NCBI GenBank assembly: GCA_035479015.1 | Contig: DATIJC010000054.1 | Coordinates: forward strand, 1 to 37,074 | From: DATIJC01 sp035479015 | GTDB lineage: Bacteria; Patescibacteriota; Microgenomatia; UBA1400; UBA12028 | Direction: 5' to 3' | Length of the DNA stretch: 37,074 nucleotides | Part shown: in pieces, positions 1 to 8,479 of the stretch | Layout: each line of letters starts with the position of its first letter | Position numbering within the stretch: the stretch's first letter is position 1 | Notes under the pieces: model-generated | The model's database searches: none | The model's input: the letters and a program-made list of their open reading frames with translations, nothing else | Told to the model about the DNA's origin: nothing | Program-made: the position numbers and the translations under genes

Positions 1-14
1 CAAACGGAGGTTCT

Positions 15-377
15 ATGGCTGACGAACGAAATGTAGCAAGAGTTCGCTTACCCGATAAAATCGGAAAGGAGATACGAGATACTGCGTTTGATCTACTAAT
101 CAAGCACCCGGTATTGAGATCTCGATTCAATTTTAGGAATAACCCCTATCACACCTCAGACGAACTGCTAGTGGAAATTGACCGGATGCCACACGGGGAT
201 GAGCAACTGGACTGGATTCTTCGTACAATCCTACAAGCTGTGAACATTGATGATCTTACAGAAATTTCTTTCCGCTCCAAAGACCACCAAGTAGCTACAT
301 ACAATAAAGAAACTGGTGATTGGGAACGTGAGGCTGTAGCTGCAGTAACTATGGGAAATCATCGAAGGAGAAGATAA
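15..377 (+). CDS. Hypothetical protein (120 aa)
   Basis: I do not recognise this protein. It is soluble, mixed in charge, has no membrane segment and ends in a short run of four arginines. The start is supported by a strong GGAGG Shine-Dalgarno site 5 nt upstream. It ends 20 nt before the lysyl-tRNA synthetase gene on the same strand, so the two could be co-transcribed, although the synthetase has its own -10 box in the gap. Nothing in the sequence reveals a function. Confidence 0.7.
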   Translation: MADERNVARVRLPDKIGKEIRDTAFDLLIKHPVLRSRFNFRNNPYHTSDELLVEIDRMPHGDEQLDWILRTILQAVNIDDLTEISFRSKDHQVATYNKETGDWEREAVAAVTMGNHRRRR

Positions 378-384
378 TTTAGTA

Positions 385-390
385 TACAAT
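385..390 (+). promoter_or_regulatory. -10 box of lysS (TACAAT, within TATACAAT)
   Basis: TACAAT ends 7 nt before the lysS ATG, so transcription would begin at or next to the start codon. No Shine-Dalgarno site precedes that ATG. The -35 region is weak. Confidence 0.45.
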
Positions 391-397
391 ACAAGAT

Positions 398-3223
398 ATG
401 TCACGCCAGGACGACACAATAAGCGCAAAGATTGCCAAGCAGCGATCCCTAGAGGAAGCTTGTGTCTCGGCGCATCCGTACAGTTTCGATAAATCCCACA
501 CGGTCGGGGCTTGCCGGGAATCGATGGGTGAGAGCGTGCAAACTGCCGGACGTATCACCTCCAAGCGTGAACATGGCAAGGTCACATTTTTAACTCTTGC
601 TGATCATAGTGGCACTATCCAAGTGATGGTAAAAGAAGATGTGGTAGGTACTGTTCCATACCGCCAATTAGTGGAATACATTGATGCCTCCGACTACTTG
701 GGTGTAACCGGCAAAGTCGTGAAATCACGGACTGAAGAAATCACTATCGAGGCTGATACGTTTCAAATTCTATCCAAGGCACTGCGTGCTGTCCCGACAG
801 CGTTTGGCGAGACCGAAGATAAAGAATTCCGCTTCCGCAAGCGATACCTCGACATGTTAATTTCACCGCAAGTGCGAAAAGTCTTGGATGCCCGCTGGAC
901 GATCGAAAAGGAAATCAGACGATATTTGCAAGATGTTCACCAATTTATTGAGGTCGAAACTCCCGTCTTGCAGCCGCTATATGGTGGTACAAACGCCAAA
1001 CCATTCATGACACATATGAATGCGCTGGATAGTAACTTCTTTTTACGTATCGCGCCCGAACTATATCTCAAGAGACTCATCGTTGGTGGCTATGAACGCA
1101 TATTTGAGATTGCTAGAAATTTCCGTAATGAAGGGATCGACCAAACACACCAGCCGGAATTTACCATGATGGAGTGGTACATGGCGTATACGGATTATAA
1201 TGGCGTCATGGATGTAGCCGAAGGATTATTGAAGCACTTATCGTCAAAAGTGCACGGTGCTCCTGATCTGTCGGGGGATTGGCCACGTATCCGTATGGTA
1301 GACGCAATTCAAAAATACCTGAGTCTAGATGTCGAACAGATCGAGGATGGAGAACTGCAAACAGAATTGCAAAACAGGGGTTTGGAAATGACCGGCTCAT
1401 TTTCACGGGGCAAGGCCATTTATGCGCTATTTGATAAATTGGTGACGCCCAATTTGATCGACCCCACCTGGATCATAGATTACCCAAAGGAAGTCAGCCC
1501 GCTCTCTAAGCTTCATAGAAAAGACGATCGCTTTGTAGAGCGCTTTGAGCTCTACGTGGGAACCAAGGAAATCTCTGACGGTTGGAGTGAGATCACAGAT
1601 GCACTGGATCAGCGAGCGCGTTTTGAAAATGAGCAAAAGAACATGCGTGAAGGGGATGAGGAAGCACAGCCAACTGACGAAGACTTCTTGGAAGCCATGG
1701 AGTACGGAATGCCGCCACTTGGTGGCATCGGTATTGGCATTGACCGCCTGGTCATGTTCTTAACCAATACCTGGTCGATCAAAGAAGTGATTGCCTTCCC
1801 AACATTGCGTCCCACTCCCTGGCAGCTCGCTATGTCAGAAAAGATGCTAGGACACCAAACAAAGCTCACCGTTGCTAGTAAGGATGCATCAAAACCTGTA
1901 GGAATTTATACATCGGCCCAATATTCTATTGACCCATTCGTTCTTCGAGATTTTGCCGGTATCTTTTTTGCCTACACAATTATTCGCGGTGTAAAAATAG
2001 TGAAGAGACTAGATTCTCTGGAACAAAAGAAGAATGAAGTTTTTGAAGACAGAAAAGGAATTACAGTCGAAGAAATCGCAGATATAAAGCCAATTCATGC
2101 ATATCGTGAACTATTCAAGGCAACCAAAGTTGATTTACACAGTCAGCGACCATCACCAGAAGCACTACTACGTAGAATAGCGTCAGGGAAAGGAATCTAC
2201 AATATCAATACGGCAGTAGATGCATACAATCTTGCAGTTGTAGAGACAGGGGTTGGTTTAGGTGGATTTAACTTCGACAAATTAAATGAACCTGTGGTAC
2301 TTCGATACTCAAGAGCAGGAGAGCGAATGCTGCTGCTCGGGGACGACAGCGAAACGATTCTAGAAGATAATCATCTTGTCTATTCTGATAAAAATCAACC
2401 AATCACAATGGATCTTAATTATCGAGATATTGCTCAGACCAAAATAACAGAAAACACCACGGATGTTATTTTATTTGCGGATGGGGCTCCCGGATTGTCA
2501 CGACATGAAATTGTTTCAGCTTTACGTAAAGGTGCTGAATACATTCAGGAATACTGCGGTGGTAGCATTGATGAAATACAAGTAATTGATACAGATTCAA
2601 TAGGCGAGGCATTATCATCTAAGACTCAAATTAACATCACCCGTGAGAACGCATGGGCACTGGTGCAATCTCTAGTGAAAAATCCAAATCTACAATCTCA
2701 TATGATCGCTGTTGAGTCGGCGATGATGGGACTGTGGGAGTACTTTGAAAAGAGTAGGCCCAGTGAAGTCAAGGAGACCAAAGAATCATGGGGAACAATC
2801 GGTTTACTGCATGATGCGGACTGGGAACTAACGGAAAATGAACCACATCGCCACACGGTCCTGCTCACTGAGAAATTACATGAAATGGGCGTTTCTGACG
2901 AATGGATGGAGAGTATCCGCACACATAACGCTGACCACATTGAGAACCATCGTGGACCTCATTCATTGATGGAGTGGTCATTATATGCATGCGACCACAT
3001 GACAGGGATTATTGTCGCCTGCGCGCTTGTGTCACCCGACAAAAAGTTAGCCAACGTTACACTCGAGCGTGTCATGAAGAAATTTAAAGAGAAGTCCTTT
3101 GCCAAGGGTGCGACGCGCGAGGAACCACTCAAGGGCGCCGAAGAATTGGGAATTGATTTAGAAACTCTTGCTAGAGTTTGTCTGGAAGCTATTCAACAGA
3201 ATGCATTAGCAATCGGACTCTAG
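398..3223 (+). CDS. lysS: Lysyl-tRNA synthetase (class II) fused to a B3/4 editing-type domain and an HD domain
   Basis: A 941-residue chain, about twice the usual LysRS length. Residues 1 to about 470 are a complete class II LysRS: an OB-fold anticodon domain (about 45-150), motif 1 near FIEVETPVLQP, motif 2 with RNFRNEGID and HQPEFTMMEWY, and motif 3 GIGIGIDRLVMF near residue 445. Residues about 500-731 match the B3/4 fold of PheRS beta and of stand-alone B3/4 proteins (SPEALLRRIASGKGIYNIN, VGLGGFNFDK, then a TKITENTTDVILFADG stretch). Residues about 745-941 are an HD-type domain with GLLHDADWE near 804 and FKEKSFAKGATREE near the C-terminus. The frame is continuous with no internal stop. 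LysRS charges tRNA-Lys in the cytoplasm; in PheRS the B3/4 domain removes wrongly attached Tyr. Proofreading of tRNA-Lys by this chain is inference, and the HD role is unknown. The middle segment looks more AT-rich than the synthetase part. Confidence 0.93.
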   Translation: MSRQDDTISAKIAKQRSLEEACVSAHPYSFDKSHTVGACRESMGESVQTAGRITSKREHGKVTFLTLADHSGTIQVMVKEDVVGTVPYRQLVEYIDASDYLGVTGKVVKSRTEEITIEADTFQILSKALRAVPTAFGETEDKEFRFRKRYLDMLISPQVRKVLDARWTIEKEIRRYLQDVHQFIEVETPVLQPLYGGTNAKPFMTHMNALDSNFFLRIAPELYLKRLIVGGYERIFEIARNFRNEGIDQTHQPEFTMMEWYMAYTDYNGVMDVAEGLLKHLSSKVHGAPDLSGDWPRIRMVDAIQKYLSLDVEQIEDGELQTELQNRGLEMTGSFSRGKAIYALFDKLVTPNLIDPTWIIDYPKEVSPLSKLHRKDDRFVERFELYVGTKEISDGWSEITDALDQRARFENEQKNMREGDEEAQPTDEDFLEAMEYGMPPLGGIGIGIDRLVMFLTNTWSIKEVIAFPTLRPTPWQLAMSEKMLGHQTKLTVASKDASKPVGIYTSAQYSIDPFVLRDFAGIFFAYTIIRGVKIVKRLDSLEQKKNEVFEDRKGITVEEIADIKPIHAYRELFKATKVDLHSQRPSPEALLRRIASGKGIYNINTAVDAYNLAVVETGVGLGGFNFDKLNEPVVLRYSRAGERMLLLGDDSETILEDNHLVYSDKNQPITMDLNYRDIAQTKITENTTDVILFADGAPGLSRHEIVSALRKGAEYIQEYCGGSIDEIQVIDTDSIGEALSSKTQINITRENAWALVQSLVKNPNLQSHMIAVESAMMGLWEYFEKSRPSEVKETKESWGTIGLLHDADWELTENEPHRHTVLLTEKLHEMGVSDEWMESIRTHNADHIENHRGPHSLMEWSLYACDHMTGIIVACALVSPDKKLANVTLERVMKKFKEKSFAKGATREEPLKGAEELGIDLETLARVCLEAIQQNALAIGL

Positions 3224-4020
3224 TTTCTACGATTTCGTGTAAGATAAAAAACAATTTTAGCTATTTCTAGAACATTAAAGTTTGCCCGTACCAGGATACG
3301 AAGTGCGCCTTGACCATATCTATCGGTTAACGCATGACGCAGCTTTCCAAGTAATCTCCTGTTAAAACGAGCTTGGATCATGCGAAGTTCGATTTCCTGA
3401 TCATTTAGCCAAATAATCTCAAGTGCTTCATTAAAGAATGCGTATGCCTCACTTCCACTTATTTCAATTATTTCTTCCTCTGTTAAGATATTCCCTGACC
3501 GTTCCAGAAATCTTTGAGCCATTTTAATTGCCAAATAGTCAGTTATTGTCTCCTCTAGAAATTCTCCTCGCTCAATCTTTCCATCACCATGGTTCATTTC
3601 CATCAGGTACCCGGTAATTCTAAGATCGTAATTTTCAGTTTTAGCATTGATGTTGTCACCAAGCTGATGAATGTATTCATGAAAGTATGCTTCTATGGTA
3701 CGAATTATATTTTCGTATATGAAGATATAAATTATTCCAAGCTCTAGGACAAATTGACCATCGAGATTTTCCGTGCTGTGACCAATGATTTCTGCTACAC
3801 CTTGTCGGCTTTCTTGATTGAAAATGAATACAGGAATCGTGAGATCTTTATCAGATAATTTCATCCCATACTCGGCCAAGATCTCCTTTATGATCTCAGG
3901 GCCCATTGTAATGAGAGCATCGGTGAAATCGTCTTTTTGAGCTAGTTGCTCTAGAGTCAAGATCTTTTGAGGTTTCTCCTCATCTTCGTCTGTGGCGTCC
4001 CAAAATTCCCGATAAACCAT
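3220..4020 (-). CDS. Putative zinc metallopeptidase-like protein (HEYIH)
   Basis: A 266-residue protein with an HExxH zinc-peptidase signature (H114, E115, H118 in AYFHEYIHQLGD) and a possible third ligand about 40 residues later in FLEETITDYLA (E156/E157), the arrangement of gluzincins. There is no signal peptide or clear membrane segment, so it is probably cytoplasmic. The N-terminus is acidic. I cannot place it in a named family. It is convergent with lysS and the two stop codons overlap by 4 nt. It starts 45 nt from the divergent gene at 4066. The proteolytic role is inferred from the motif alone. Confidence 0.65.
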   Translation of the reverse strand: MVYREFWDATDEDEEKPQKILTLEQLAQKDDFTDALITMGPEIIKEILAEYGMKLSDKDLTIPVFIFNQESRQGVAEIIGHSTENLDGQFVLELGIIYIFIYENIIRTIEAYFHEYIHQLGDNINAKTENYDLRITGYLMEMNHGDGKIERGEFLEETITDYLAIKMAQRFLERSGNILTEEEIIEISGSEAYAFFNEALEIIWLNDQEIELRMIQARFNRRLLGKLRHALTDRYGQGALRILVRANFNVLEIAKIVFYLTRNRRN

Positions 4021-4065
4021 AATGAGTTTTGTTAATTTCTAAATTATCGAAAAATAGCACCTATC

Positions 4066-4362
4066 TTGCAAAAGATAAATAGGGAATATAATACTGCAAC
4101 TATAGAAAAATCAACCAGACTTGTTTCATCCCCACAATTAAAAAATAAGCTTGATTGGTTATCTGAGCAATCTAATCCAAAGTTAAAGAAGGAAGTTGAA
4201 GACAGGGCGCAAAACTTGTATGAGCTACTTCAGTTACAGGATCAAACGGAGGGAAATCCCTGGGAAAAACTAACAACTCAAGAACAAGGCTACTTTGTAG
4301 TTTACGTCCTAGCCATAAGGTATAAAATAGACCTACCTGAATTTGCCGGAAACAAACACTAA
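4066..4362 (+). CDS. Hypothetical protein upstream of serS (98 aa, TTG start)
   Basis: An unrecognised small, charged, helical protein with no membrane segment. The only reasonable start in frame is TTG at 4066; no Shine-Dalgarno site is visible. Its stop codon ends 1 nt before the serS ATG, and serS has no good ribosome site of its own, so serS is likely translated by coupling to this gene. The C-terminal half (EQGYFVVYVLAIRYKID) is well packed with aromatic residues, consistent with a folded domain. Confidence 0.55.
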   Translation: MQKINREYNTATIEKSTRLVSSPQLKNKLDWLSEQSNPKLKKEVEDRAQNLYELLQLQDQTEGNPWEKLTTQEQGYFVVYVLAIRYKIDLPEFAGNKH

Positions 4363-4363
4363 T

Positions 4364-5638
4364 ATGCTAGATATCAATTACATCAGAGAAAATCCCGAAG
4401 AACTTAAGCAAGCCATTGCAGATAAGCAAATGGATCCGGCAATTGTCGATCGAGTTCTGGAATTGGACAATAAGCGGCGGGATTTAATTGCAAAGGTTGA
4501 AGCCATCCGCAAGGATGCTAATGCGCACAATGCAACAATCAAAGGCAGAAAGCCTACTGATGAAGAAATTGCCACAGGCAAGGCCTTCAAAACAAAACTG
4601 CAGAATCTTGAGCCGGACCTAAAACAGATCGAAGATGAGTTTAACAAACTCATGTTGTATGTTCCCAACCCAGCTTCCAGCGACACTCCAGTAGGTAAAG
4701 ATGAGAGCAGTAATGTAGAAGTGCGCAAAGTTGGCAAGATCCGCGAGTTTGATTTCCAACCGAAAGAACATTGGGAACTGGCAGAAAATTTAGGAATGTT
4801 TGACAGCGAACGGGCAGTCGCAATCGGTGGCAGGCGAGCATACATCCTCAAAGGTGATCTATTCTTACTAGAGCAAGCGTTGCTCCAGTATGCAATGCAA
4901 CTCATGATCCAAAAAGGCTTCACACCCATGAGCGTGCCATGGATGGTCAATAAAGAAGCGCTGTGGGGAACCGGTTACTTCCCCTGGGGAATCGAAGACC
5001 ACTACACCACCCAGGATGATCAAGGACTTATCGGTACTGCCGAAGTATCGCTCACTGCATATCACCAAAATGAAATTTTGAATGAAAAAGATTTGCCTAT
5101 TAAACTTGTTGGAATTTCACCTTGCTTCCGGCGTGAAGTGGGATCGTATGGTAAAGATACCAAAGGATTCTTCCGTGTTCACCAGTTTACGAAAGTCGAG
5201 CAAGTAGTTTTGACTGTGGCAGATGAAGATCTCACAAAAGAGTGGCATGAAAAAATGGTCGGCTTCTCTGAAGAGTTGCTCCAAGCGCTTGACCTGCCAT
5301 ACCATGTCCTAGCTATGTGCACGGGTGACATGGGGGCGGGGCAACGTAAAAAATATGATATTGAAGTGTGGTTCCCGGGACAAAAAGTTTATCGTGAGAC
5401 ACACAGTGCCAGCTACTTTAATGACTTTCAGGCGCGCAGGCTGAACATGAAGTACCGTGCCAAAGATGGATCGGTGAAACATGTCTATACGCTCAACAAC
5501 ACGGTAGCTGCGACCCCACGGCTCCTGGCTGCGGTTATTGAGAACTATCAGCAGGCAGACGGAACAATCAAGGTTCCAGAAGTATTACAGAGATGGATGC
5601 AGAATGATATTATTGCCCAAATTAAAGGAGAAGTATGA
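4364..5638 (+). CDS. serS: Seryl-tRNA synthetase
   Basis: Attaches serine to tRNA-Ser in the cytoplasm. 424 residues, the normal bacterial length. The N-terminus MLDINYIRENPEELKQAI is the family's usual start, so the ATG at 4364 is preferred to an upstream TTG at 4343. Residues about 30-100 form the long helical arm that contacts the tRNA variable arm. The class II core shows motif 2 (SPCFRREVGSYGKDTKG, followed by HQFTKVEQ) and motif 3 (NNTVAATPRLLAAVIENYQ). The gene starts 1 nt after the preceding stop, and the following gene overlaps its stop by ATGA, so this is a three-gene unit. Confidence 0.97.
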   Translation: MLDINYIRENPEELKQAIADKQMDPAIVDRVLELDNKRRDLIAKVEAIRKDANAHNATIKGRKPTDEEIATGKAFKTKLQNLEPDLKQIEDEFNKLMLYVPNPASSDTPVGKDESSNVEVRKVGKIREFDFQPKEHWELAENLGMFDSERAVAIGGRRAYILKGDLFLLEQALLQYAMQLMIQKGFTPMSVPWMVNKEALWGTGYFPWGIEDHYTTQDDQGLIGTAEVSLTAYHQNEILNEKDLPIKLVGISPCFRREVGSYGKDTKGFFRVHQFTKVEQVVLTVADEDLTKEWHEKMVGFSEELLQALDLPYHVLAMCTGDMGAGQRKKYDIEVWFPGQKVYRETHSASYFNDFQARRLNMKYRAKDGSVKHVYTLNNTVAATPRLLAAVIENYQQADGTIKVPEVLQRWMQNDIIAQIKGEV

Positions 5639-5829
5639 ATATACGAGAAGCTCAAGCACTGGCAATGTTTGAAATCAATGAGACAGTTACGAGGGAAGTG
5701 ATGGCATTGGGTGCAAATGCAACAGACTTGCAGAAAAAAGAATTAATTGAACAACTTTACCCGAACGACTCAGCCAGCCAAGTACTAGCAACGATTTCGG
5801 TAAATCAGATGGAAAAACGCAAACGTTGA
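5635..5829 (+). CDS. Hypothetical protein (64 aa) coupled to serS
   Basis: A small, mostly helical, unrecognised protein. The start codon overlaps the serS stop (ATGA) and an AGGAG Shine-Dalgarno site lies just upstream, so it is very probably translated. It ends 2 nt before the convergent XRE gene stop. No motif suggests a function. Confidence 0.6.
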   Translation: MNIREAQALAMFEINETVTREVMALGANATDLQKKELIEQLYPNDSASQVLATISVNQMEKRKR

Positions 5830-5831
5830 TT

Positions 5832-6239
5832 CTATTTCTTCCAGTACCCATCATGCTGTTTCTTAAGTAGCCCAATCTCTTTTTTATACTGGTTTTGCAG
5901 GAAGGAAATGAAGCTTCTGCACTCATTTATAGCTCCGTCTGGAAATTGGTACATCTCGCGAAGATAAAACTCAATCTTGGGAAGCTGATGCTGGTACGAG
6001 GTGATCCTGCTTTTGCGTAAGAGGTCCTCTAGGCTCATGTCAAAACCCTTGGCAATCTTTTCGAGCACGTTTAGTCCCACACCTTGATACTTCCCAACTT
6101 CTAGTCGTTGTAAGAAAGACGGATCAACCTTGATATTTTTGGCGAATTGATTCAGCGAGAGTTTTCGCTTTGACCGTTGATAATGTACGTACTGCCCAAT
6201 CTTCTCTCCATTCGTTTGAACTGACATACTTTGTGCCAT
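5832..6239 (-). CDS. XRE-family helix-turn-helix regulator
   Basis: A Cro/CI-type DNA-binding protein. Residues about 12-68 form the five-helix HTH_3 domain, with RSKRKLSLNQFAKNIKVDPSFLQRLEVGK covering the DNA-reading helices. The C-terminal half is a helical tail that may mediate dimer contacts. ATGs exist at 6245, 6239 and 6227. I chose 6239 because the -10 box on this strand ends at 6247, which puts the transcription start at about 6240. The promoter sits inside a symmetric inverted repeat shared with the divergent phosphoesterase gene, so the protein probably represses itself and that gene. This is inference from layout. Confidence 0.88.
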   Translation of the reverse strand: MAQSMSVQTNGEKIGQYVHYQRSKRKLSLNQFAKNIKVDPSFLQRLEVGKYQGVGLNVLEKIAKGFDMSLEDLLRKSRITSYQHQLPKIEFYLREMYQFPDGAINECRSFISFLQNQYKKEIGLLKKQHDGYWKK

Positions 6240-6276
6240 TGACATTAATCTATAGAGTGACTAGATTTAAGTCAAT
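6238..6276. promoter_or_regulatory. Palindromic operator over two face-to-face promoters
   Basis: Two 15-bp arms (6238-6252 and 6262-6276) match at 13 of 15 positions as an inverted repeat around a 9-bp spacer. The plus-strand promoter is TTGACA (6239-6244), 17 bp, TAGATT (6262-6267). The minus-strand promoter is TTGACT (6270-6275 complement), 17 bp, TAGATT (6247-6252 complement). Each arm therefore contains the -35 of one promoter and the -10 of the other. A dimeric repressor, most simply the adjacent XRE protein, could shut both. Confidence 0.7.
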
Positions 6277-6327
6277 GAAGCTCTCGCATCTATCCATTCT
6301 ACAGAAAAACGACCCACCTTACTACAT

Positions 6328-6349
6328 GCGCCACTCGGCGCTTTTTTTT
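6328..6349 (+). terminator. Intrinsic terminator 1 in the leader of the phosphoesterase gene
   Basis: Stem GCGCC/GGCGC with loop ACTC, followed by eight T. No plus-strand gene ends just upstream (the nearest ends at 5829), so it lies in a leader that starts near 6274. Confidence 0.65.
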
Positions 6350-6372
6350 AGCCTATTATTTTACTTGGAGAT

Positions 6373-6396
6373 GCGACCTCACCGGTCGCTTTTTTT
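6373..6396 (+). terminator. Intrinsic terminator 2, abutting the start codon
   Basis: Stem GCGACC/GGTCGC with loop TCACC, followed by seven T. The T tract runs directly into the ATG at 6397, so transcripts ending here would carry no coding sequence of the next gene. Confidence 0.65.
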
Positions 6397-8409
6397 ATGG
6401 CAGTAGAACAAATGCATGATTCATGGAGAAGGAAAGCAGGTCGTCTCTCTTCACAAGACAGACTTAGACTTTTAGAGGAAAAAGACAAATTCCTTAAAAA
6501 AATATCTGTCAAACTAGACCCTGTCGAGCGAACAGCTCAAGTTACACTTGCTGATGGTAAAACCCATTTACTACTTTTTATTGGGGATGTTCATTTAGGC
6601 AGTAGCGCGAGTGATCTAGAGTTATTAAAAGAAATGCTTCAACTCGCAAAGGAAAATGAGAGCGCGTACATCGTCTTCTTGGGAGATGAAAAAGAAGGTG
6701 TAACTCCAGAATATCTCACCACAATTATTGAACAATTAACCCTTTTTGCAGATGGTCAAGATGAATACTGGCAAGGACTCATCAAGGAACTTCTTGAAAA
6801 AGGAAAAGTGTTAGCAGTTCTAACCAGATACAAAGATCATCATGCCACACATCCACGAAAACATGGTGCTGCAAGTACATACAATTCATTGCTTGATTAT
6901 GAAGACGTACATATGATTGGAAACGGATCAATAATCAATCTAAAGAAACACTCGAAAAATGCGCACGGAAATGACATTGAAATCCCGCTAGATAAAATTA
7001 GAACCTTTCATAATATTTCAAGGTTTGGTGGGAGCCCAAAAGGGAATTTCAAGACCGAAGCGGGACTGTCTGGATCAGCGAGCATAATTGTGGCTGCACA
7101 TGAACACACAACTCATGCAGCATCAGCAGTAAAGACCTACAACCCTGAAGGTGATACTAAAACAGCTATCAAGGGGGGAGCGTTTAAGGGGCGGTCCAGA
7201 CAAGACATGTTCTTCGTCCAAGAATTGGCAGGGAAACAATCGGCGCCTCCAGGAGCTTCAGTGCTTTACTTCGAATATGAAGGAAAGCAAATATCAATTG
7301 CTTTACCAGAATTTGAAAGAACTACTAAAGTACTATATGAGAGCGCACTGCTTTTTGAGGCCGCACAAGCAAATGGAGCATATGAAGATTATAAAGAAAA
7401 AATCGAAAAACAACTGCATCCCCCAGAAGTCACCTTCTTTCCCAACAAAAGTAAACGGCCTAAAACCGACCCTGGGAGCCCCGAATCTCCGTATTGGGAT
7501 GAAGCATACTTTGATGTAAATACTGCGCTTCCACTTGTTCTTTATATGGCACAAGAATATAGACTTGGTAGCAAGTATGCAGACACCTCTCACTTAAAAA
7601 AAATAGTTACGGCGGTTACCGAAAACCCGTATGCTCGACTAGTCTTAGGTCGCAAAATGATTGATAGAGAGGTTCCCAAACGTGCTGATAGAGAGACACT
7701 TTTGAAAGATCTTGTGAAGCTACTCGCCCCATTAGTCGGTGAAAACGAAAGCACAAAATTACTCGTAATGCTTTGGGACACTATTTGGGGACACTCAAAA
7801 TGGAAGGAGCCAGTTAGACGAAACGCAAATGGAGAATTTCTTGATCCCAACGGGATCTTGCCATCAACAATAGTGGAACCAAATCTACATATGAGATATA
7901 TGCAGAACGGTGGAGACATAACTCTTAATTTGCATAATGGTGGACGAAAAAAACAGGATTCGCGATATGTGGTACGAGTATTTGACGAGAACGTTGGTGG
8001 AGGTTCAAAAAGTCCAGATCCAACTGAAGTAGTCATGAGCGAACTTCGAAGAAATGATTTATTTTTGGACACCAGCCAGGTAACTGTTCAACAAATTGGC
8101 GTGGGGGGACAAGTTGCACTCGCAGGTCACGGTCAAGAATGGAACCCAAAAACAGGTGAATTGGATATTGTTATCGCTCCAGGATCAAATGCAACTGAGG
8201 CCCGTAAGGGAGCAAGCAGATTGACGCCGACACAGGGAGAATTTGGCGTGGTACTTTGGCCAGATCGTAGACTTGCTACTCCCTTTGCTAGTAAGACAGA
8301 AGCTGATGCCTTTTTTGCTTTAGCATTCCTCCACTCTGGGCTGAAGCACCTTGATTTATTAGATGAGGCAAATAATAAGTTCGATAGAAGGAAAGGCAAG
8401 AGAGAATAG
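6397..8409 (+). CDS. Calcineurin-like phosphoesterase-type protein with an unknown C-terminal half (670 aa)
   Basis: The N-terminal 300 residues show a divergent metallophosphoesterase pattern: FIGDVHLGS (D64, H66), FLGDEKEG (G96-D97), KDHH near 147-149, and AAHEHTTH (H235, H237) in place of the usual GHxH. These would bind two metals, but the asparagine motif GNHD is not clear. Residues about 320-670 are unrecognised; they include a helical segment followed by a Gly-rich beta segment with GHGQEWNPKTGELDIVI, possibly a second degenerate phosphoesterase unit. There is no signal peptide. Start choice is uncertain: the ATG at 6397 touches a terminator T tract, the next ATG is at 6412, and neither has a Shine-Dalgarno site. 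Expression probably needs terminator read-through. The substrate (nucleic acid, nucleotide or phosphoprotein) is unknown. Confidence 0.7.
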   Translation: MAVEQMHDSWRRKAGRLSSQDRLRLLEEKDKFLKKISVKLDPVERTAQVTLADGKTHLLLFIGDVHLGSSASDLELLKEMLQLAKENESAYIVFLGDEKEGVTPEYLTTIIEQLTLFADGQDEYWQGLIKELLEKGKVLAVLTRYKDHHATHPRKHGAASTYNSLLDYEDVHMIGNGSIINLKKHSKNAHGNDIEIPLDKIRTFHNISRFGGSPKGNFKTEAGLSGSASIIVAAHEHTTHAASAVKTYNPEGDTKTAIKGGAFKGRSRQDMFFVQELAGKQSAPPGASVLYFEYEGKQISIALPEFERTTKVLYESALLFEAAQANGAYEDYKEKIEKQLHPPEVTFFPNKSKRPKTDPGSPESPYWDEAYFDVNTALPLVLYMAQEYRLGSKYADTSHLKKIVTAVTENPYARLVLGRKMIDREVPKRADRETLLKDLVKLLAPLVGENESTKLLVMLWDTIWGHSKWKEPVRRNANGEFLDPNGILPSTIVEPNLHMRYMQNGGDITLNLHNGGRKKQDSRYVVRVFDENVGGGSKSPDPTEVVMSELRRNDLFLDTSQVTVQQIGVGGQVALAGHGQEWNPKTGELDIVIAPGSNATEARKGASRLTPTQGEFGVVLWPDRRLATPFASKTEADAFFALAFLHSGLKHLDLLDEANNKFDRRKGKRE

Positions 8410-8422
8410 CGCAAAGTAAGAG

Positions 8423-8451
8423 TTGACACCCCACCAGCATTTCCGTTTACT
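8423..8451 (+). promoter_or_regulatory. Promoter-like TTGACA-17-TTTACT
   Basis: A consensus -35 with a weaker -10 downstream of the phosphoesterase gene. It would drive the small basic ORF at 8480 and possibly secA. Confidence 0.4.
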
Positions 8452-8479
8452 TAAACACAGTAAATAAAAACTTGCATTT

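Noticed and set aside
4378..4950. 190-codon frame antisense to serS
   Set aside because: It mirrors the conserved SerRS N-terminal half and has Ser/Leu-rich low-information sequence.
6275..6406. Leaderless 43-codon frame running through both terminators
   Set aside because: Its ATG is well placed after the plus promoter, but the product is mostly read from hairpins and T tracts and ends inside the next gene. It may be a leader peptide, but nothing supports translation.
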